Source: Candidatus Zixiibacteriota bacterium
GTDB taxonomy: Bacteria > Zixibacteria > MSB-5A5 > GN15 > FEB-12
Assembly (NCBI GenBank): GCA_035380245.1
Contig: DAOSXA010000001.1
Coordinates: forward strand, 1-64,000
Reading direction: 5' to 3'
Length of the DNA stretch: 64,000 bases
Made by a program: the position numbers and the translations under genes
Notes under the pieces: model-generated
Seen by the model: the letters and a program-made list of their open reading frames with translations, nothing else
Database searches by the model: none
What the model was told of the DNA's origin: nothing
In this document: one piece after another, positions 23,062 to 33,900 of the stretch
How positions within the stretch are numbered: position 1 is the stretch's first letter
How the letters are laid out: each line of letters starts with the position of its first letter

Positions 23062-25685
23062 TCAACAACCGTCAGGACACCGCGCAGGCGGATATCTTTC
23101 GAGGAACTGCCGAGCATGATGCGGAAATCCCCCGGCTCGACCACCGGGCGAACGTCGGCATCGAGGACGGTCAAGAGATCGGGCGTGATCGCAAACACGA
23201 CTTCCCGCGTCTCCCCCGGCTCAAGATGAATCCGCTCGAAGCCCTTGAGTGCCATGACCGGTTGCGCCGTCGAGGCCAGTTCATCGCGGATGTAAAGTTG
23301 CACGACTTCGTCACCCTCGCGGGCACCGATATTCTTCAGGGTGAAACGAACCTGGGTAGACTCACCGGCAGTGATTTGTGGAGTATCCAGCCGGAGGTTA
23401 TCGTATTCGAAACTCGTGTAACTGAGACCGTAACCGAACGGGAAAAGCGGCTCACCGGTCAGATCGTAGTAGTTGTCGCCGCGCCCGGTCGGAAGATGGT
23501 TGTACGTTAGCGGGAGTTGGCCATCGGAAATCGGATAAGTAATCGGTAATCGCCCGGCCGGATTATATTCGCCGAACAGGACATCGGCCACGGCGCGACC
23601 TCCCTCCTCTCCGGGATACCAGGCACACAGCACGGCGGGGACATCATCGAGCCAGTTTGTCATCGTAACGGCGCTTCCACCGACGATTACAACTGTGGTC
23701 GGTTTACCGAGCTCAGCCACCCGACGGATCAACGTTTCCTGATGTCCGGGCAACGCCAACGAGGCGCGATCCCGGAACTCTCCCTCCTCCAGGCCAACTA
23801 CCAGCACGACCTGCTCGCACTCAGTCGCAAGATCGACCGCCTCCTGAATCAGATTTTCTTCATCGGACGCTACGCCCACATTCCACACCAGCCGGATGCG
23901 ACTGTTGGTCCCGGTCGGCTCGTAGTATTCCAAACGAAGACTGTAAGAGCGTCCGGCTTCGAGGGTGAAGTCGGTCATGGTCGTGTGATAAGAAGCCTTG
24001 GTCCACCGGTCGATAATCAGGGAGTCATCGACATACAAGCGGTAGCCGTCATTACCCTCGACACCCAGTTTATAACTCCCCGAAACAGGTGCTGTCAGAG
24101 CGCCGGTCCAGCGCACGGCGTAGAAATCGTTGGTCAAGTGTTCGGGGTCGGGCGAAAACAACGTCCAATGGAACTGCACCGTACAGTCGACACGTGAGAC
24201 TGCCGGTGGCCCGGAGAAGGACACGTTGTTGAAATACTCGCCGATCAAACCTGTTACCGTCGAGTCGTGGTATCGAGAAGAGAGACACTCCGTGGGAATC
24301 GTTACATAAGTCGTGTCCAGCCTCCGGCAGCCCAGAGCATACCGGACGACTGTCTGTGGCTCAACCGCCTCTTTGATGCCTTCAAGGATGCTGCACAATC
24401 TTCCCTTGGGGGCACTGTAGCCGCCGAAACGCACTTCGGCCGCATCCGGTCCGATAACGGCGATAGTTTCCCCTGTCCCGGAAAACGGAAGGGCCTCATC
24501 GTCGTTTTTCAGCAGCACGATTGACTCTTGCGCAGCCCGACGAGCGAGCACACGATGCTCGGGAGAACCAACCGCGTGGGATTCATCAACGTCTACGTAG
24601 GGATGCTCGAACAAACCTAATTGGAATTTCGCACGAAGCACCCGCGCAACCGCCAAATCGATCACGGCGCGGTCGATTCGTCCGTCCAGAAACGGAGGCA
24701 TGAATAAAGCGTAATGATCGTACGAGGTCTGGAAGATCACATCGAGCCCGGCCGAAATCGCCTTCGCTCCGGCATCGGGATAATCCGCCGCCGTGAAATG
24801 TAGAACGTTGGCACCGCCCACTGCCCCGGCATCGGATATAATGAAACCTTTGAAATCCAATCCCTGCTTAAGCACGATGTTGTTCAACCAATCGCTCGCG
24901 GAACAGGGAGCACCATCGAAGGAGTTGTACGAGGTCATTATCGAACGCGAGCCGCCGCGTAAGATGCAGGCCTCGAACGGCGGTAAGTAAACTTCTTTCA
25001 GGAGACGTTCGCTCATGTGTATCGGATAACTGTCGCGGCCGCCGTTGCCGACGTTTGCGATGAAGTGCTTGGGGGTTGTGATAATCCCGTGCGACTCGAA
25101 CTCCGACACGAACGCGACACCCATCGCCGCCGACAGAAAAGGATCCTCGCCGTAGGTTTCCTCGGTTCGCCCCCAGCGGACATCCGAGGCAATGTTGACC
25201 ACCGGCGAAAGCACCTGCCTGACACCACGGTTCCGGCACTCCAGGGCCGCGGTGCAAGCGACATCATGCATCAGCGAAATATCAAACGAGGCCGCCAGTC
25301 CGATAGCTTGTGGAAAAACCACAGCATCGCTTTGCACCAAACCGTGCAGCGCTTCGGCAAAGAAAATGATCGGGATACCGAGACGAGTGTGCTCCACGAA
25401 ATGGCGCTGGACGGCGTTGGCGCGTGCGACCGGGTCGATCCCATCGGTATCGGCCGAAACCTGCAGTCCGAACAAGCCCTCGCTGTAGCGGGATTCATCG
25501 CCGTTGAAATCACCGGCAATCATGAACAACTGCCAGAACTTCTCCTCCGGCGTCATGCGCGAAAGAAGATCCTGAACACGATCCTCGACCGTCGCCGTCG
25601 AATCTCGATACAACTGCCCGTGCGCTTCAGCGCCTAACAGCAACAAAAGGGCACAGAGAATACCTTTACAACACCCTGATCTCAT
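23058..25685 (-). CDS. GH3-family beta-glycosidase with inserted PA14 domain
   Basis: The protein is about 875 residues from ATG 25685 and starts with a signal peptide ending near GAEAHG. A GTG at 25709 is an alternative start. The N-terminal GH3 barrel (about 40-380) carries GIPIIFFAEALHG, PKHFIANVGNGGRDSYPI and the nucleophile Asp in KGFIISDAG. The C-terminal alpha/beta sandwich is interrupted by a PA14 domain (about 480-620, GLIGEYFNN...YKLGVEGNDGYRLYVDD). A fibronectin-III-like domain (about 780-875, YIRDELASTAQPVMALKGF) closes the protein. PA14 insertions in GH3 restrict or extend the sugar pocket. The family removes beta-linked glucose, xylose or N-acetylglucosamine from chain ends; the specificity here is open. 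Its start lies inside the end of the DUF4838 gene. Confidence 0.92.
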   Translation of the reverse strand: MRSGCCKGILCALLLLLGAEAHGQLYRDSTATVEDRVQDLLSRMTPEEKFWQLFMIAGDFNGDESRYSEGLFGLQVSADTDGIDPVARANAVQRHFVEHTRLGIPIIFFAEALHGLVQSDAVVFPQAIGLAASFDISLMHDVACTAALECRNRGVRQVLSPVVNIASDVRWGRTEETYGEDPFLSAAMGVAFVSEFESHGIITTPKHFIANVGNGGRDSYPIHMSERLLKEVYLPPFEACILRGGSRSIMTSYNSFDGAPCSASDWLNNIVLKQGLDFKGFIISDAGAVGGANVLHFTAADYPDAGAKAISAGLDVIFQTSYDHYALFMPPFLDGRIDRAVIDLAVARVLRAKFQLGLFEHPYVDVDESHAVGSPEHRVLARRAAQESIVLLKNDDEALPFSGTGETIAVIGPDAAEVRFGGYSAPKGRLCSILEGIKEAVEPQTVVRYALGCRRLDTTYVTIPTECLSSRYHDSTVTGLIGEYFNNVSFSGPPAVSRVDCTVQFHWTLFSPDPEHLTNDFYAVRWTGALTAPVSGSYKLGVEGNDGYRLYVDDSLIIDRWTKASYHTTMTDFTLEAGRSYSLRLEYYEPTGTNSRIRLVWNVGVASDEENLIQEAVDLATECEQVVLVVGLEEGEFRDRASLALPGHQETLIRRVAELGKPTTVVIVGGSAVTMTNWLDDVPAVLCAWYPGEEGGRAVADVLFGEYNPAGRLPITYPISDGQLPLTYNHLPTGRGDNYYDLTGEPLFPFGYGLSYTSFEYDNLRLDTPQITAGESTQVRFTLKNIGAREGDEVVQLYIRDELASTAQPVMALKGFERIHLEPGETREVVFAITPDLLTVLDADVRPVVEPGDFRIMLGSSSKDIRLRGVLTVVE

Positions 25686-27915
25686 CAATGAATATCCAGG
25701 CCTTTCCACCAGCGCCTTTGTGCCAGGCGGGACAGGTTAAATAACTCTCAGTTTTAACACGGACATACCGCGCCGACTTAGTTGGGAATTCGACATTGAA
25801 CGGAGCCACAATGGGACCGCTCTGTTGCGGTGAAATAGAATTCCGTACGATTCCCACGCGCTCAAACGTCTCGCCGTCTTCGGAAATGAGAAACTCGACC
25901 GACTGCGGCAGGAACACCCAGGAAAGAATGTCCTGAAGAAAATTAGTTTCGATGCGCGTGATCGGTTGTATCGAACCGAGGTCAACCGTGGCATCCATCT
26001 CATTTCCCTCGAATCCGAGCCAGTGAAAATGGTAGTCGTCCCACCCGTTGAGGCCATCAGTCAGCGCGGTAACTTCACCATTGTGATATTTCGGGCTGGC
26101 CGGCGACGCTAAAACCGTCGAGCAGTTTCGGGCTAGATGTCCCTGCACGGCGCGATCAATGAATGCCCGCGAAGTCTCCAGATAATGGTCCGGTGAATTG
26201 CCGTGCTCCCAGAGTCGCGTGATGCCGGCTTGCTTACAACGATCGTAGAACGTCTGCAGGAGTGAGTCCATCTCCGGGCGAACGCGGGGAGCGCCGTCAT
26301 CATCGATCATAAACAATCCCCGTTCGGCAAATCCAAGCATTTTTGCTTGTTCGATGATCGCATATTGAACCGGGAGATGAGCTGTTTGAACGTGGTGCAG
26401 ATATATCGGCTCGTCCTTAACGGTTGCTTCAGCCTGAGTGAATATCCGCTCGTATCGGTCGAGCATAGTCACCGAAAGATAGCCATCGTCCGACGGATAC
26501 GGATAACCGTAAATCGAAAGTTCCTCACCCGAACGCGCCAGGGCATCATGTTCGGCATCGATATACTCACGCACATACGGTGCGGCGGCGCCGTAGTAAC
26601 CGTTGAGAAAATCGTTCATGACCGAGTCGATGTCGATATATGGATCCCAAAGCAGTTTCGCCAGCAGATATATCCGTAATTCGGCGAACTCCCCCTCCAT
26701 CGAGGCGACTCCCTGTTCGAACACCGAAGTAATCCCGTTCTCGACGAAAAACTGCATGTTGGGCTGAAGGGTGCGGAGATTCGGGAAAGGACTGACGAGA
26801 TTGCGAAATTGAACGACGTAATCCCAAAGGAAGATATTGTCGGTCAGAGCCGCCCAGTCCTTGAGATCGCGTACGAACGAGGCGTTCTTGGGATCATCCG
26901 CTATCGGCAGACTCCGGTTGCAGTCGATACTGCACAGCATGATGTTGACGTTGGGAGCCGGTTTCAAATGCGCGGGAGGTTTTCGCGAATATAGATAAGC
27001 CAGGGTCGAGATGGTTTTGTCCGGAAATTCCGCCGCCACACGGTTCACGAAAGACAGGATCGAGCCGGACGGTGAGCCCTCGGCGCTGTCAAGCGCTCGG
27101 CAGTTGGGACAAGTGCACGGCACGTACGTATCGTTCTGTGATACTGACCAGTAACGAGCTGTTGGATTTTCATCCATACAGCGGCGTAACTCGTCGACGA
27201 CGACGCGAAATACCTCGGGATTGGTCAGGCAAAGCTGGGCGTCGGCCACCCGGACGCCTTCGTTCTCCGAGAAGTATTCCGGATGATCGTTGAAATACTT
27301 CTCCGGCGGTACGAGTGTTTTGAAGGTGTGCACAAACAGCCCCCAGTCCTCCAGACCGTCCAGCTTGTGCCAGGCGCTGTAAGCCGAGTCCCGGACATCC
27401 TGCATGCGAAACGTAAGTCGGGGGATCTGGGTGTCGTCGATCTCAGACAGGGCAATGGTCGGAGTATGAGGGATCACCTCGAAATCCAGGCTGTACTTAC
27501 GGCAGCCCAGATAAGTTTCAATAAACGAATAAACCGCGTTTTGAAGACCCTGAGCGGTCAGGGCGGTCAGATAAAGGTCATGGCCGAATGATTTGACGCG
27601 AAAGCCGTCTTCGCCCAACGCCGCCGGATTGATGGCAGAATCAATCGATGCACCGACTTCAATCACGATGCGATTATTAACAGAGACACTCGTATCAACT
27701 ATCGGCAGGATTGCCCCCGACACCTTTTCGATATACTGTTTGAGTGTCTCCCCCGCAGCCGCGACCTGTGGGGATGCATCCACCGGCAGACAGATGATAT
27801 ACGAACTATGTCCGTCTTCCGTCAACCTGATCGTTTCAGCAGCATCGGTTTGTCCGATGAGTATCGAAAGAATCAGACAAAAAACGAAAACAATGTAACA
27901 ACAGCGCCGCCGCAC
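25666..27915 (-). CDS. Secreted DUF4838 glycan-active protein with discoidin-like C-terminus
   Basis: The 749-residue protein has a signal peptide (to about TDAAE). An N-terminal domain resembles that of alpha-glucuronidases/hexosaminidases (about 30-150: VAAAGETLKQYIEKVSGA). The central TIM-barrel-like DUF4838 region (about 170-470) has YWSVSQNDTYVPCTCPNCRA and FLWDYVVQFRN. A C-terminal F5/8-type (discoidin) domain of about 130 residues ends SYLTCPAWHKGAGGKAWIF. DUF4838 proteins recur in polysaccharide-utilisation loci, but I know no firmly assigned activity. The start is a GTG at 27915 with ggagt upstream, three bases after the fucosidase stop. It overlaps the GH3 gene at its end, so the three are one transcript. 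Confidence 0.85.
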   Translation of the reverse strand: MRRRCCYIVFVFCLILSILIGQTDAAETIRLTEDGHSSYIICLPVDASPQVAAAGETLKQYIEKVSGAILPIVDTSVSVNNRIVIEVGASIDSAINPAALGEDGFRVKSFGHDLYLTALTAQGLQNAVYSFIETYLGCRKYSLDFEVIPHTPTIALSEIDDTQIPRLTFRMQDVRDSAYSAWHKLDGLEDWGLFVHTFKTLVPPEKYFNDHPEYFSENEGVRVADAQLCLTNPEVFRVVVDELRRCMDENPTARYWSVSQNDTYVPCTCPNCRALDSAEGSPSGSILSFVNRVAAEFPDKTISTLAYLYSRKPPAHLKPAPNVNIMLCSIDCNRSLPIADDPKNASFVRDLKDWAALTDNIFLWDYVVQFRNLVSPFPNLRTLQPNMQFFVENGITSVFEQGVASMEGEFAELRIYLLAKLLWDPYIDIDSVMNDFLNGYYGAAAPYVREYIDAEHDALARSGEELSIYGYPYPSDDGYLSVTMLDRYERIFTQAEATVKDEPIYLHHVQTAHLPVQYAIIEQAKMLGFAERGLFMIDDDGAPRVRPEMDSLLQTFYDRCKQAGITRLWEHGNSPDHYLETSRAFIDRAVQGHLARNCSTVLASPASPKYHNGEVTALTDGLNGWDDYHFHWLGFEGNEMDATVDLGSIQPITRIETNFLQDILSWVFLPQSVEFLISEDGETFERVGIVRNSISPQQSGPIVAPFNVEFPTKSARYVRVKTESYLTCPAWHKGAGGKAWIFIDEIRVL

Positions 27916-27918
27916 GAT

Positions 27919-29367
27919 TTACTCCGGCATAAAGTGGAACGCCCAGGCATAGCGACACGGCGGATTGTCGCGGATCGCATCGGACACATGGATCACACAG
28001 CCGTCGCCGGTTTTCTCCCAGGTTATCGGCTCAGCCACCCCCAGCATTGTCACTGCGCTGCCTGCCCTGGGAGCGAACGATGGGATCGTAATCGTTGCCG
28101 GAAGCGATGCTGCAGTATCAACCGGAAGATAGATAGCATTGATAGAGCTATCGGGCATCCGGGTATAGCATACTTCCCCTTCCTTGTACGGAGCCACAGC
28201 ACGGGTGCCGTAAATCGCGTCGCCGTTGATCTGCATCCATTCACCGATATCTTCCAGGCGCTGCAGCGCCACCGGCGACAACTCCCCTTCCGGACTCGGC
28301 CCGATGTTGAGCAGGAGATTACCGCCTTTGCAGACGATATCGACCAGCAAATGAATCAATCGTCCGGTCGGTTTGTACTCATCGTTCTTGACATAGCTCC
28401 ACGAAGTAGCCATGGTCATGCAGGTTTCCCAGACATAGTCGAGCGCTTCCTCTGGGACTTCCTGCTCGGGTGTGCGATAGTTTTGATAGCGGCCCTCGAC
28501 CGCTCGATCGACAATTATCAAGCCCGGCCGAAGCTCGCGGGCATCGGCGGCGATTTTCGGCATGTCGATATCCTGATTGCAGGGATTTTTCCCCCAGCGC
28601 GGCGATGTCGGCGTCATCGGCTGGACCCAGCCGCCGTCGAGCCAGAGAATATCAACCGCCCCGTAGGCAGTCATCAACTCCATGATTTGATTGTAGGTAA
28701 AAGTTTTGAACGCTTCCCATTTCTCGGGGTAGCGGTCGATGGCATAGTTCACATTGCGATCGAACGGCGGGAAATAAGGCCACCAATAGTCGGGACAATG
28801 CCAGTCGGCCTTGGAGAAATAAGCCCCGACGCCGAAGCCCTCGTTGCGAAAGGCGTCAAAAATCTCCCTGGTTATATTAGCTCTAGGATTGGCGCTAAAC
28901 GGACAGGCGGAATCGGTAACCTTGTAGTTCGTTTCTTTGGTGTCGAACATACAGAAACCGTCGTGATGCTTGGTCGTGAAAACGACATATTTCATCCCGG
29001 CCGCTCCGGCCGCCGCCGCCCAGGCCTCCGGATCGAACTTGACCGGATTGAAAACCGTTTGCAGCTTCTCGTATTCATTGACGTAGGTGTAATAATCATC
29101 GGCGTAAGGACCGCGCCGAATGGTCCAGTTCTCATCTTCCGGACAAATACTCCAGCTTTCGACAATGCCCCATTGACTGTATATCCCCCAGTGCATCAAC
29201 AGACCGAACTTCTGATCCTGGAACCATTCCAGCTTCTGCAGAACCTGGGGATCGGTTTCAACCTCATGAGCCGGATCCGATTCGGCTGCAACGGTTGCTC
29301 CCAGCCATAACAAACCGCCGATCATCAGGCAGGTAACGATTCGTGTGAACGTTACGGAAAACATCAT
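27919..29367 (-). CDS. GH29 alpha-L-fucosidase, secreted
   Basis: The 482-residue protein has a signal peptide ending near ATVAAES. The catalytic barrel follows the GH29 pattern: QKFGLLMHWGIYSQWG, YVVFTTKHHDGFCMFDTKET with the paired His, GVGAYFSKADWHCPDYWWP, and the nucleophile Asp in VDILWLDGGW. GNLLLNIGPSPEGELSP is also typical. A short beta-sandwich domain of about 100 residues ends the protein. It should remove terminal alpha-linked fucose in the periplasm or outside. The ribosome site ggaggagtaaag precedes ATG 29367. The neighbouring mannosidase and hexosaminidase make core- or antenna-fucosylated N-glycans likely substrates. Confidence 0.95.
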   Translation of the reverse strand: MMFSVTFTRIVTCLMIGGLLWLGATVAAESDPAHEVETDPQVLQKLEWFQDQKFGLLMHWGIYSQWGIVESWSICPEDENWTIRRGPYADDYYTYVNEYEKLQTVFNPVKFDPEAWAAAAGAAGMKYVVFTTKHHDGFCMFDTKETNYKVTDSACPFSANPRANITREIFDAFRNEGFGVGAYFSKADWHCPDYWWPYFPPFDRNVNYAIDRYPEKWEAFKTFTYNQIMELMTAYGAVDILWLDGGWVQPMTPTSPRWGKNPCNQDIDMPKIAADARELRPGLIIVDRAVEGRYQNYRTPEQEVPEEALDYVWETCMTMATSWSYVKNDEYKPTGRLIHLLVDIVCKGGNLLLNIGPSPEGELSPVALQRLEDIGEWMQINGDAIYGTRAVAPYKEGEVCYTRMPDSSINAIYLPVDTAASLPATITIPSFAPRAGSAVTMLGVAEPITWEKTGDGCVIHVSDAIRDNPPCRYAWAFHFMPE

Positions 29368-29423
29368 TCTTTACTCCTCCAAATGAGCCCTGTCGTCGGC
29401 TCAGTCTGTTTTTCCAAAGCGGT

Positions 29424-30935
29424 TTACTCCCGGCGATAGTTCACGCCGAGTTTTTCGAGTCTCCCCAAATGGGATCGCATTCGTTCAAGAAAATCATCCC
29501 ACGAACGCGAGTCAACCGGAGACCAAAGGACCTCGGACAGAGCACACATTCGGGGGAAGGTCATATATTCGACATGGTCGCTGTTGGGCATGTACTCGGT
29601 CCAGACATTCCCTTGTGCGCCGAGAATACGACCGTGATATTCATCCGGCAGGTCGTCCGGTATCGGATTGAAGGCATACACTTTTTCCAGAGGTGAAAAA
29701 CCTCCGATAGCCTTCGGTTCTTTGTCCGGATCGGCTTGATAATGATCGAAATAGCAATGCGACATCGGACACATAACGACATCGTGTCCCGCTCGTGCAG
29801 CCTCGACACCTTTGTCGATTCCCCGCCAGGCCATGATCGTTGAACCTGAAGGCGCACCGCCGTCGAGTATCTCGTCCCAGCCGATCAATTGTTTTTTCAA
29901 GGCATGAAGATGACCGGCAATGCGAGCGATGAAATACGATTGAAGTCGGTCCTCGTCGTGCAGCTTCTCCTGCTGCATGCGCTCCCGACAAAGGGCATGA
30001 TTGCGCCAGCGTTCTTTGGGGCATTCATCGCCGCCGATATGGATCAGTTGACTCGGGAAAAGAGTCGCCACCTCCGCCAGGATCGTTTCCAGAAACGTGA
30101 AGGTTTTATCGTTCCCGGCGCAGTAAACATCGTCGAACACTCCCCAGGTCACGGCAACCTCGAACGGCCCTCCCGTGCATGAATACTCGGGATAGGCGGC
30201 AAGGGCGGCAGTGGCATGACCGGGCATTTCGATTTCGGGGATTACGGTCACACATCTCCGGGATGCGTAATCGACTATTTCAGCAACTTCTTCCTGACGA
30301 TAGAAACCGCCGTAGCGTTCGCCGTTTTCCATACGCCATGCGCCAATTTCAGTCAAGCGGGGATATTGTGGAATCTCGATCCGCCAACCCTGATCGTCAC
30401 ACAGATGCCAGTGAAATACGTTCATCTTGTGACGCGCGAGCAGGTCAATGAATTTCTTGATAAAGGGGACCGGGAAGAAATGGCGGCTGACATCGAGATG
30501 CATCCCGCGCCAGGCGAAACGCGGATAGTCGGCGATTTCCGCTCCGGTAACGAGCACCTCGCCCGATTCCACTCGCCCAAGCTGCAACCAGGTATGCAGG
30601 CCGTACAGCAAACCGGACGACGTTGACGTCTTGATGCAAACGCCGTCAGCGGTTGCCGACAATTCGTACGCCTCCCGGGCAAGTTCATCAGGCGGCATCA
30701 CAATCGAAAGACCGATCGGGTCATCGGCATTTCTTGCGCGCCCCATCAGTTTCATCGGCACCCCGTCAGCGGAGGCGGTTTCGTCCATGAAGGTCTGCAA
30801 AACGGACAGAGATGCCGGAGTCACCTCGGCATACACCGGCACCGGCAACGGCAAACGAAGCAGTTCCCCGGTGATGCGGCAATCCACCGGACGCGGAATT
30901 AAGGAAACCGGTGACGATGGTTCGGATGGAGTCAC
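29424..30935 (-). CDS. GH20 beta-N-acetylhexosaminidase
   Basis: The 503-residue protein has an N-terminal GH20b-type domain (about 10-125) followed by the GH20 barrel. The barrel has SRHFFPVPFIKKFIDLLARH, KMNVFHWHLCDDQGWRIEI, and HIGGDECPKERW with the catalytic Asp-Glu pair that stabilises the oxazoline intermediate and protonates the leaving group. It removes terminal GlcNAc or GalNAc. No signal peptide is visible from the GTG start at 30935 (gagagg upstream). It is therefore predicted cytoplasmic, like the mannosidase gene 28 bases upstream, and probably acts on imported oligosaccharides. Confidence 0.94.
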   Translation of the reverse strand: MTPSEPSSPVSLIPRPVDCRITGELLRLPLPVPVYAEVTPASLSVLQTFMDETASADGVPMKLMGRARNADDPIGLSIVMPPDELAREAYELSATADGVCIKTSTSSGLLYGLHTWLQLGRVESGEVLVTGAEIADYPRFAWRGMHLDVSRHFFPVPFIKKFIDLLARHKMNVFHWHLCDDQGWRIEIPQYPRLTEIGAWRMENGERYGGFYRQEEVAEIVDYASRRCVTVIPEIEMPGHATAALAAYPEYSCTGGPFEVAVTWGVFDDVYCAGNDKTFTFLETILAEVATLFPSQLIHIGGDECPKERWRNHALCRERMQQEKLHDEDRLQSYFIARIAGHLHALKKQLIGWDEILDGGAPSGSTIMAWRGIDKGVEAARAGHDVVMCPMSHCYFDHYQADPDKEPKAIGGFSPLEKVYAFNPIPDDLPDEYHGRILGAQGNVWTEYMPNSDHVEYMTFPRMCALSEVLWSPVDSRSWDDFLERMRSHLGRLEKLGVNYRRE

Positions 30936-30963
30936 AGCAACATTACCTCTCGCATCTACGGTC

Positions 30964-33900
30964 TCAGAATCTCAGCTTGAACGTACGAATCTCGAACGGC
31001 TTGAAGCGCAGCGCCATCTTATCATCGTCCGACAGTGGAGTATTGTCGTTCCATTCCATTAGATCGGTTTCCTGCAAGACGGCGTCCGGATTGGTAAGCT
31101 CCAATTGCGCGGTCGTTTCGCAACCTCGCGTCTCGACCACACGCAGCACCCAACAGGCCTCCTTTTCGGCCTTCTTGACGACTTCGAGCGACACGCCCTC
31201 ACCGGTCAACCTGACCGGTAAACCGAGGGTGGAATCGACTCGCAAACCATCGAACATCACCAGTCCCTGGTTGAGACTAGCGGCCTCGGCTATGACATCA
31301 GACTCCATCAGCGCCCCATGATGAGGAAGCAAACTGTATGCGAAACGATGTTCTCCCTGGTCGGCGTCGGGATCGGGGTAATTGGGCGAGCGTAACAGGT
31401 TCAAATCCAGCAAACCGTTTTCGACATAATACCCGTACTTGCAATCGTTGAGCAGGGCCACCCCGTAAGCGGCATCCGACAAATCGGCGTAGCGATGGCC
31501 GACTACCTCGAATTTCGCCTGCTCCCAAGATGTATTTTGATGCGTGTTACGCCGTAAGAAACCATACTGAATATCGAACGCCGCCTGATCCGAACGCACC
31601 GTTACCGGGAAAGCAACGCGAAGCATCTTGTGCTTCTCCCGCCAATCGACTCGAGTCTCGAAATCGAGGCGGCGCGATCCGCGACCAAGGCTGACATTCT
31701 GAATTATCGTGGATGTTCCCAGGTGGTATTTCATCGACAAACGCGAAAGAACCGGTCCGGCTTCCACCGCCTTTACCTCAACGACAGTTGCTGTTTCGAG
31801 CGGGACATCACGATAGAAAACATCGACATCCCAGGCATCCCAATCATTGGGGAAATCTTCGTAAAGGGTGAGTACGTTACCCGGTTTTCCCGAGTCGATT
31901 ACCGCTCTGTTCTTTTCTTTATCAAACGCCCCGATCAACTGCCCCTGCCGGTTGAACTCATAACGGATCAAATCATTTTCGAGCACTAGCTCATCCAGGT
32001 CGGCAACTTTCGGCGGTGTTTTTTCAACTTTGCACAAAGTCAAAAACGAGTAGGGCGGGATAACGACTCGCACGACAGATCGACCGTTTGCCGTCTGACA
32101 AGGAAGTTCATGTCCCTCATCGTCCTTAACACAACAACCCGACCATTTCTCCGGCAATGTCACGGCCCCGTCATAGGTGTAATGCAGGCTGTTGAAAAGG
32201 GTAAGGTTGTTTTCGTCCCGTTCGCCAAGCAGCGCCCCGGCCTCCTGAATCAAACGACGGCAACGATCGAGCGCCTGCTCGTGTTGCTCGTGAGTGACGC
32301 GATAGACCTCGGTAATACTGGAACCGGGGATAATGTCATGAAATTGATTGAGAAGAACCGTTTTCCAAATATCGTCGATATCCTCTTGCGGATATTTATC
32401 CAGGGACAAGCACGACCAGAGCATTTCAACGGCTCGGAGTTCGTGCTCCAATTTCCGGTTGGCCCGTTTCACGAGCGCCTGAGTAGTCAATGTCCCGCGA
32501 TGAAGTTCAAGATACAATTCACCGGCCCAGACCGGCAGCCGATTGCGGTATCGTTCCAGACCTCGCAGAAAATCACCCGCTGCACCGAATCGTACCCGCG
32601 ACGCGCCCTCGAGATCGGCCTGACGTCGTCCCATTTCGATATGCTCGGCCTTGGGTCCGCCGCCGCCGTCACCCACTCCGAACAGACTGGCGAATTCATC
32701 CACGTATTCTTTTTCACGGAATCGCTCCGACGCCGCATTCAGTGTTTCCACCGCCAACTGGCTGTTGTAGTTGTTCTCGGGCGGAAAATGCGTCAGCACA
32801 CGGCTGCTGTCGATCCCCTCCCAGATAAAAGTATGATGCGGGAATTCGTTGATCTGGTTCCACGAAAGTTTCTGCGTCAAAAAATAACGCACACCGCTTT
32901 TTTCGAGAATCTGCGGCAAGGCGGCCGAATAGCCGAACACATCGGGCAACCAGAGATTGTCGACATCGACCCCGAACTCGTCCATGAAGAAATTTTTGCC
33001 GTGCAGAATCTGACGCACCAGCGATTCACCACCGGTTACGTTGCAGTCCGCTTCAACCCACATGCACCCCTGAACCTCCCAGCGCCCCGAGGCGACGGCG
33101 GCTTTTATTTTCTCGTAGAGTTGAGGGTAACGTTCCTTGATAAATTGATAATGCTGTGGTTGTGAAGCGCCGAAAACATACTCCGGATAACGGTCGATCA
33201 AATCGAGCTGAGTGGCGAAAGTCCTCGCACACTTACGGATCGTCTCTTTTACCGGCCAGAGCCAGGCGGTGTCGATATGAGCATGTCCCACGGCAGCCAC
33301 GGTCAGAGTCGAGGCGGTCGCCGGCTTTTTCAACTCGGTGGCGAGTATTTCGCGTGCGACGCGAGGGGCATCGTTGCTTTTGGCGAAAGCGTTCATTGCC
33401 TCGACCGCATTCTGCACGATGCGAGCGCGACGAACCGAATTCAGCGGCAAGGACTTGATCAGCCCCAATAGCACACGCACGTCCAGTGAAAGCGCCCACA
33501 TATCCGTATCGAAAACGACCAGACGGGCTTGATTCAAGCGTGCTTCATACTGCCCATAGCGATTAGTCGAATCCGGTCCGGGGTCCAGATCGCAGAACAT
33601 TCCGAACAAACCGTTGGCCGCCGACTCGACCCACAATTCGACCGTTTCACCGCCGTCGCACGAGTCTGACAGTTGAACGATATCACGCCCGAACTCAGTA
33701 TCGAACACCGAGCCGTTGGTGATTCCCTGAAGAATCGTTCCATCGGGGAGAAACACCAGTCCTTCGCCGCCGACGTCGAGATGCGCTGCCGTCTGTCGTC
33801 CGCGCCAATCCGAGGGGATCGAGCCGGTCAGATGCATCCAGCCGGAATCCCAACGTCTGCCCCAGATATCGCCCTGATGCAAATCGTTGTACTCCAGCTT

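Noticed and set aside
27808..29310. 500-codon open frame on the plus strand opposite the fucosidase
   Set aside because: It is antisense to a gene with clear GH29 motifs and signal peptide. Its translation is Arg/His/Pro-rich without domains, which is typical of shadow frames in GC-rich genes.
32110..33165. 351-codon plus-strand frame opposite the GH38 mannosidase
   Set aside because: Antisense shadow of a conserved catalytic domain; no recognisable protein features.
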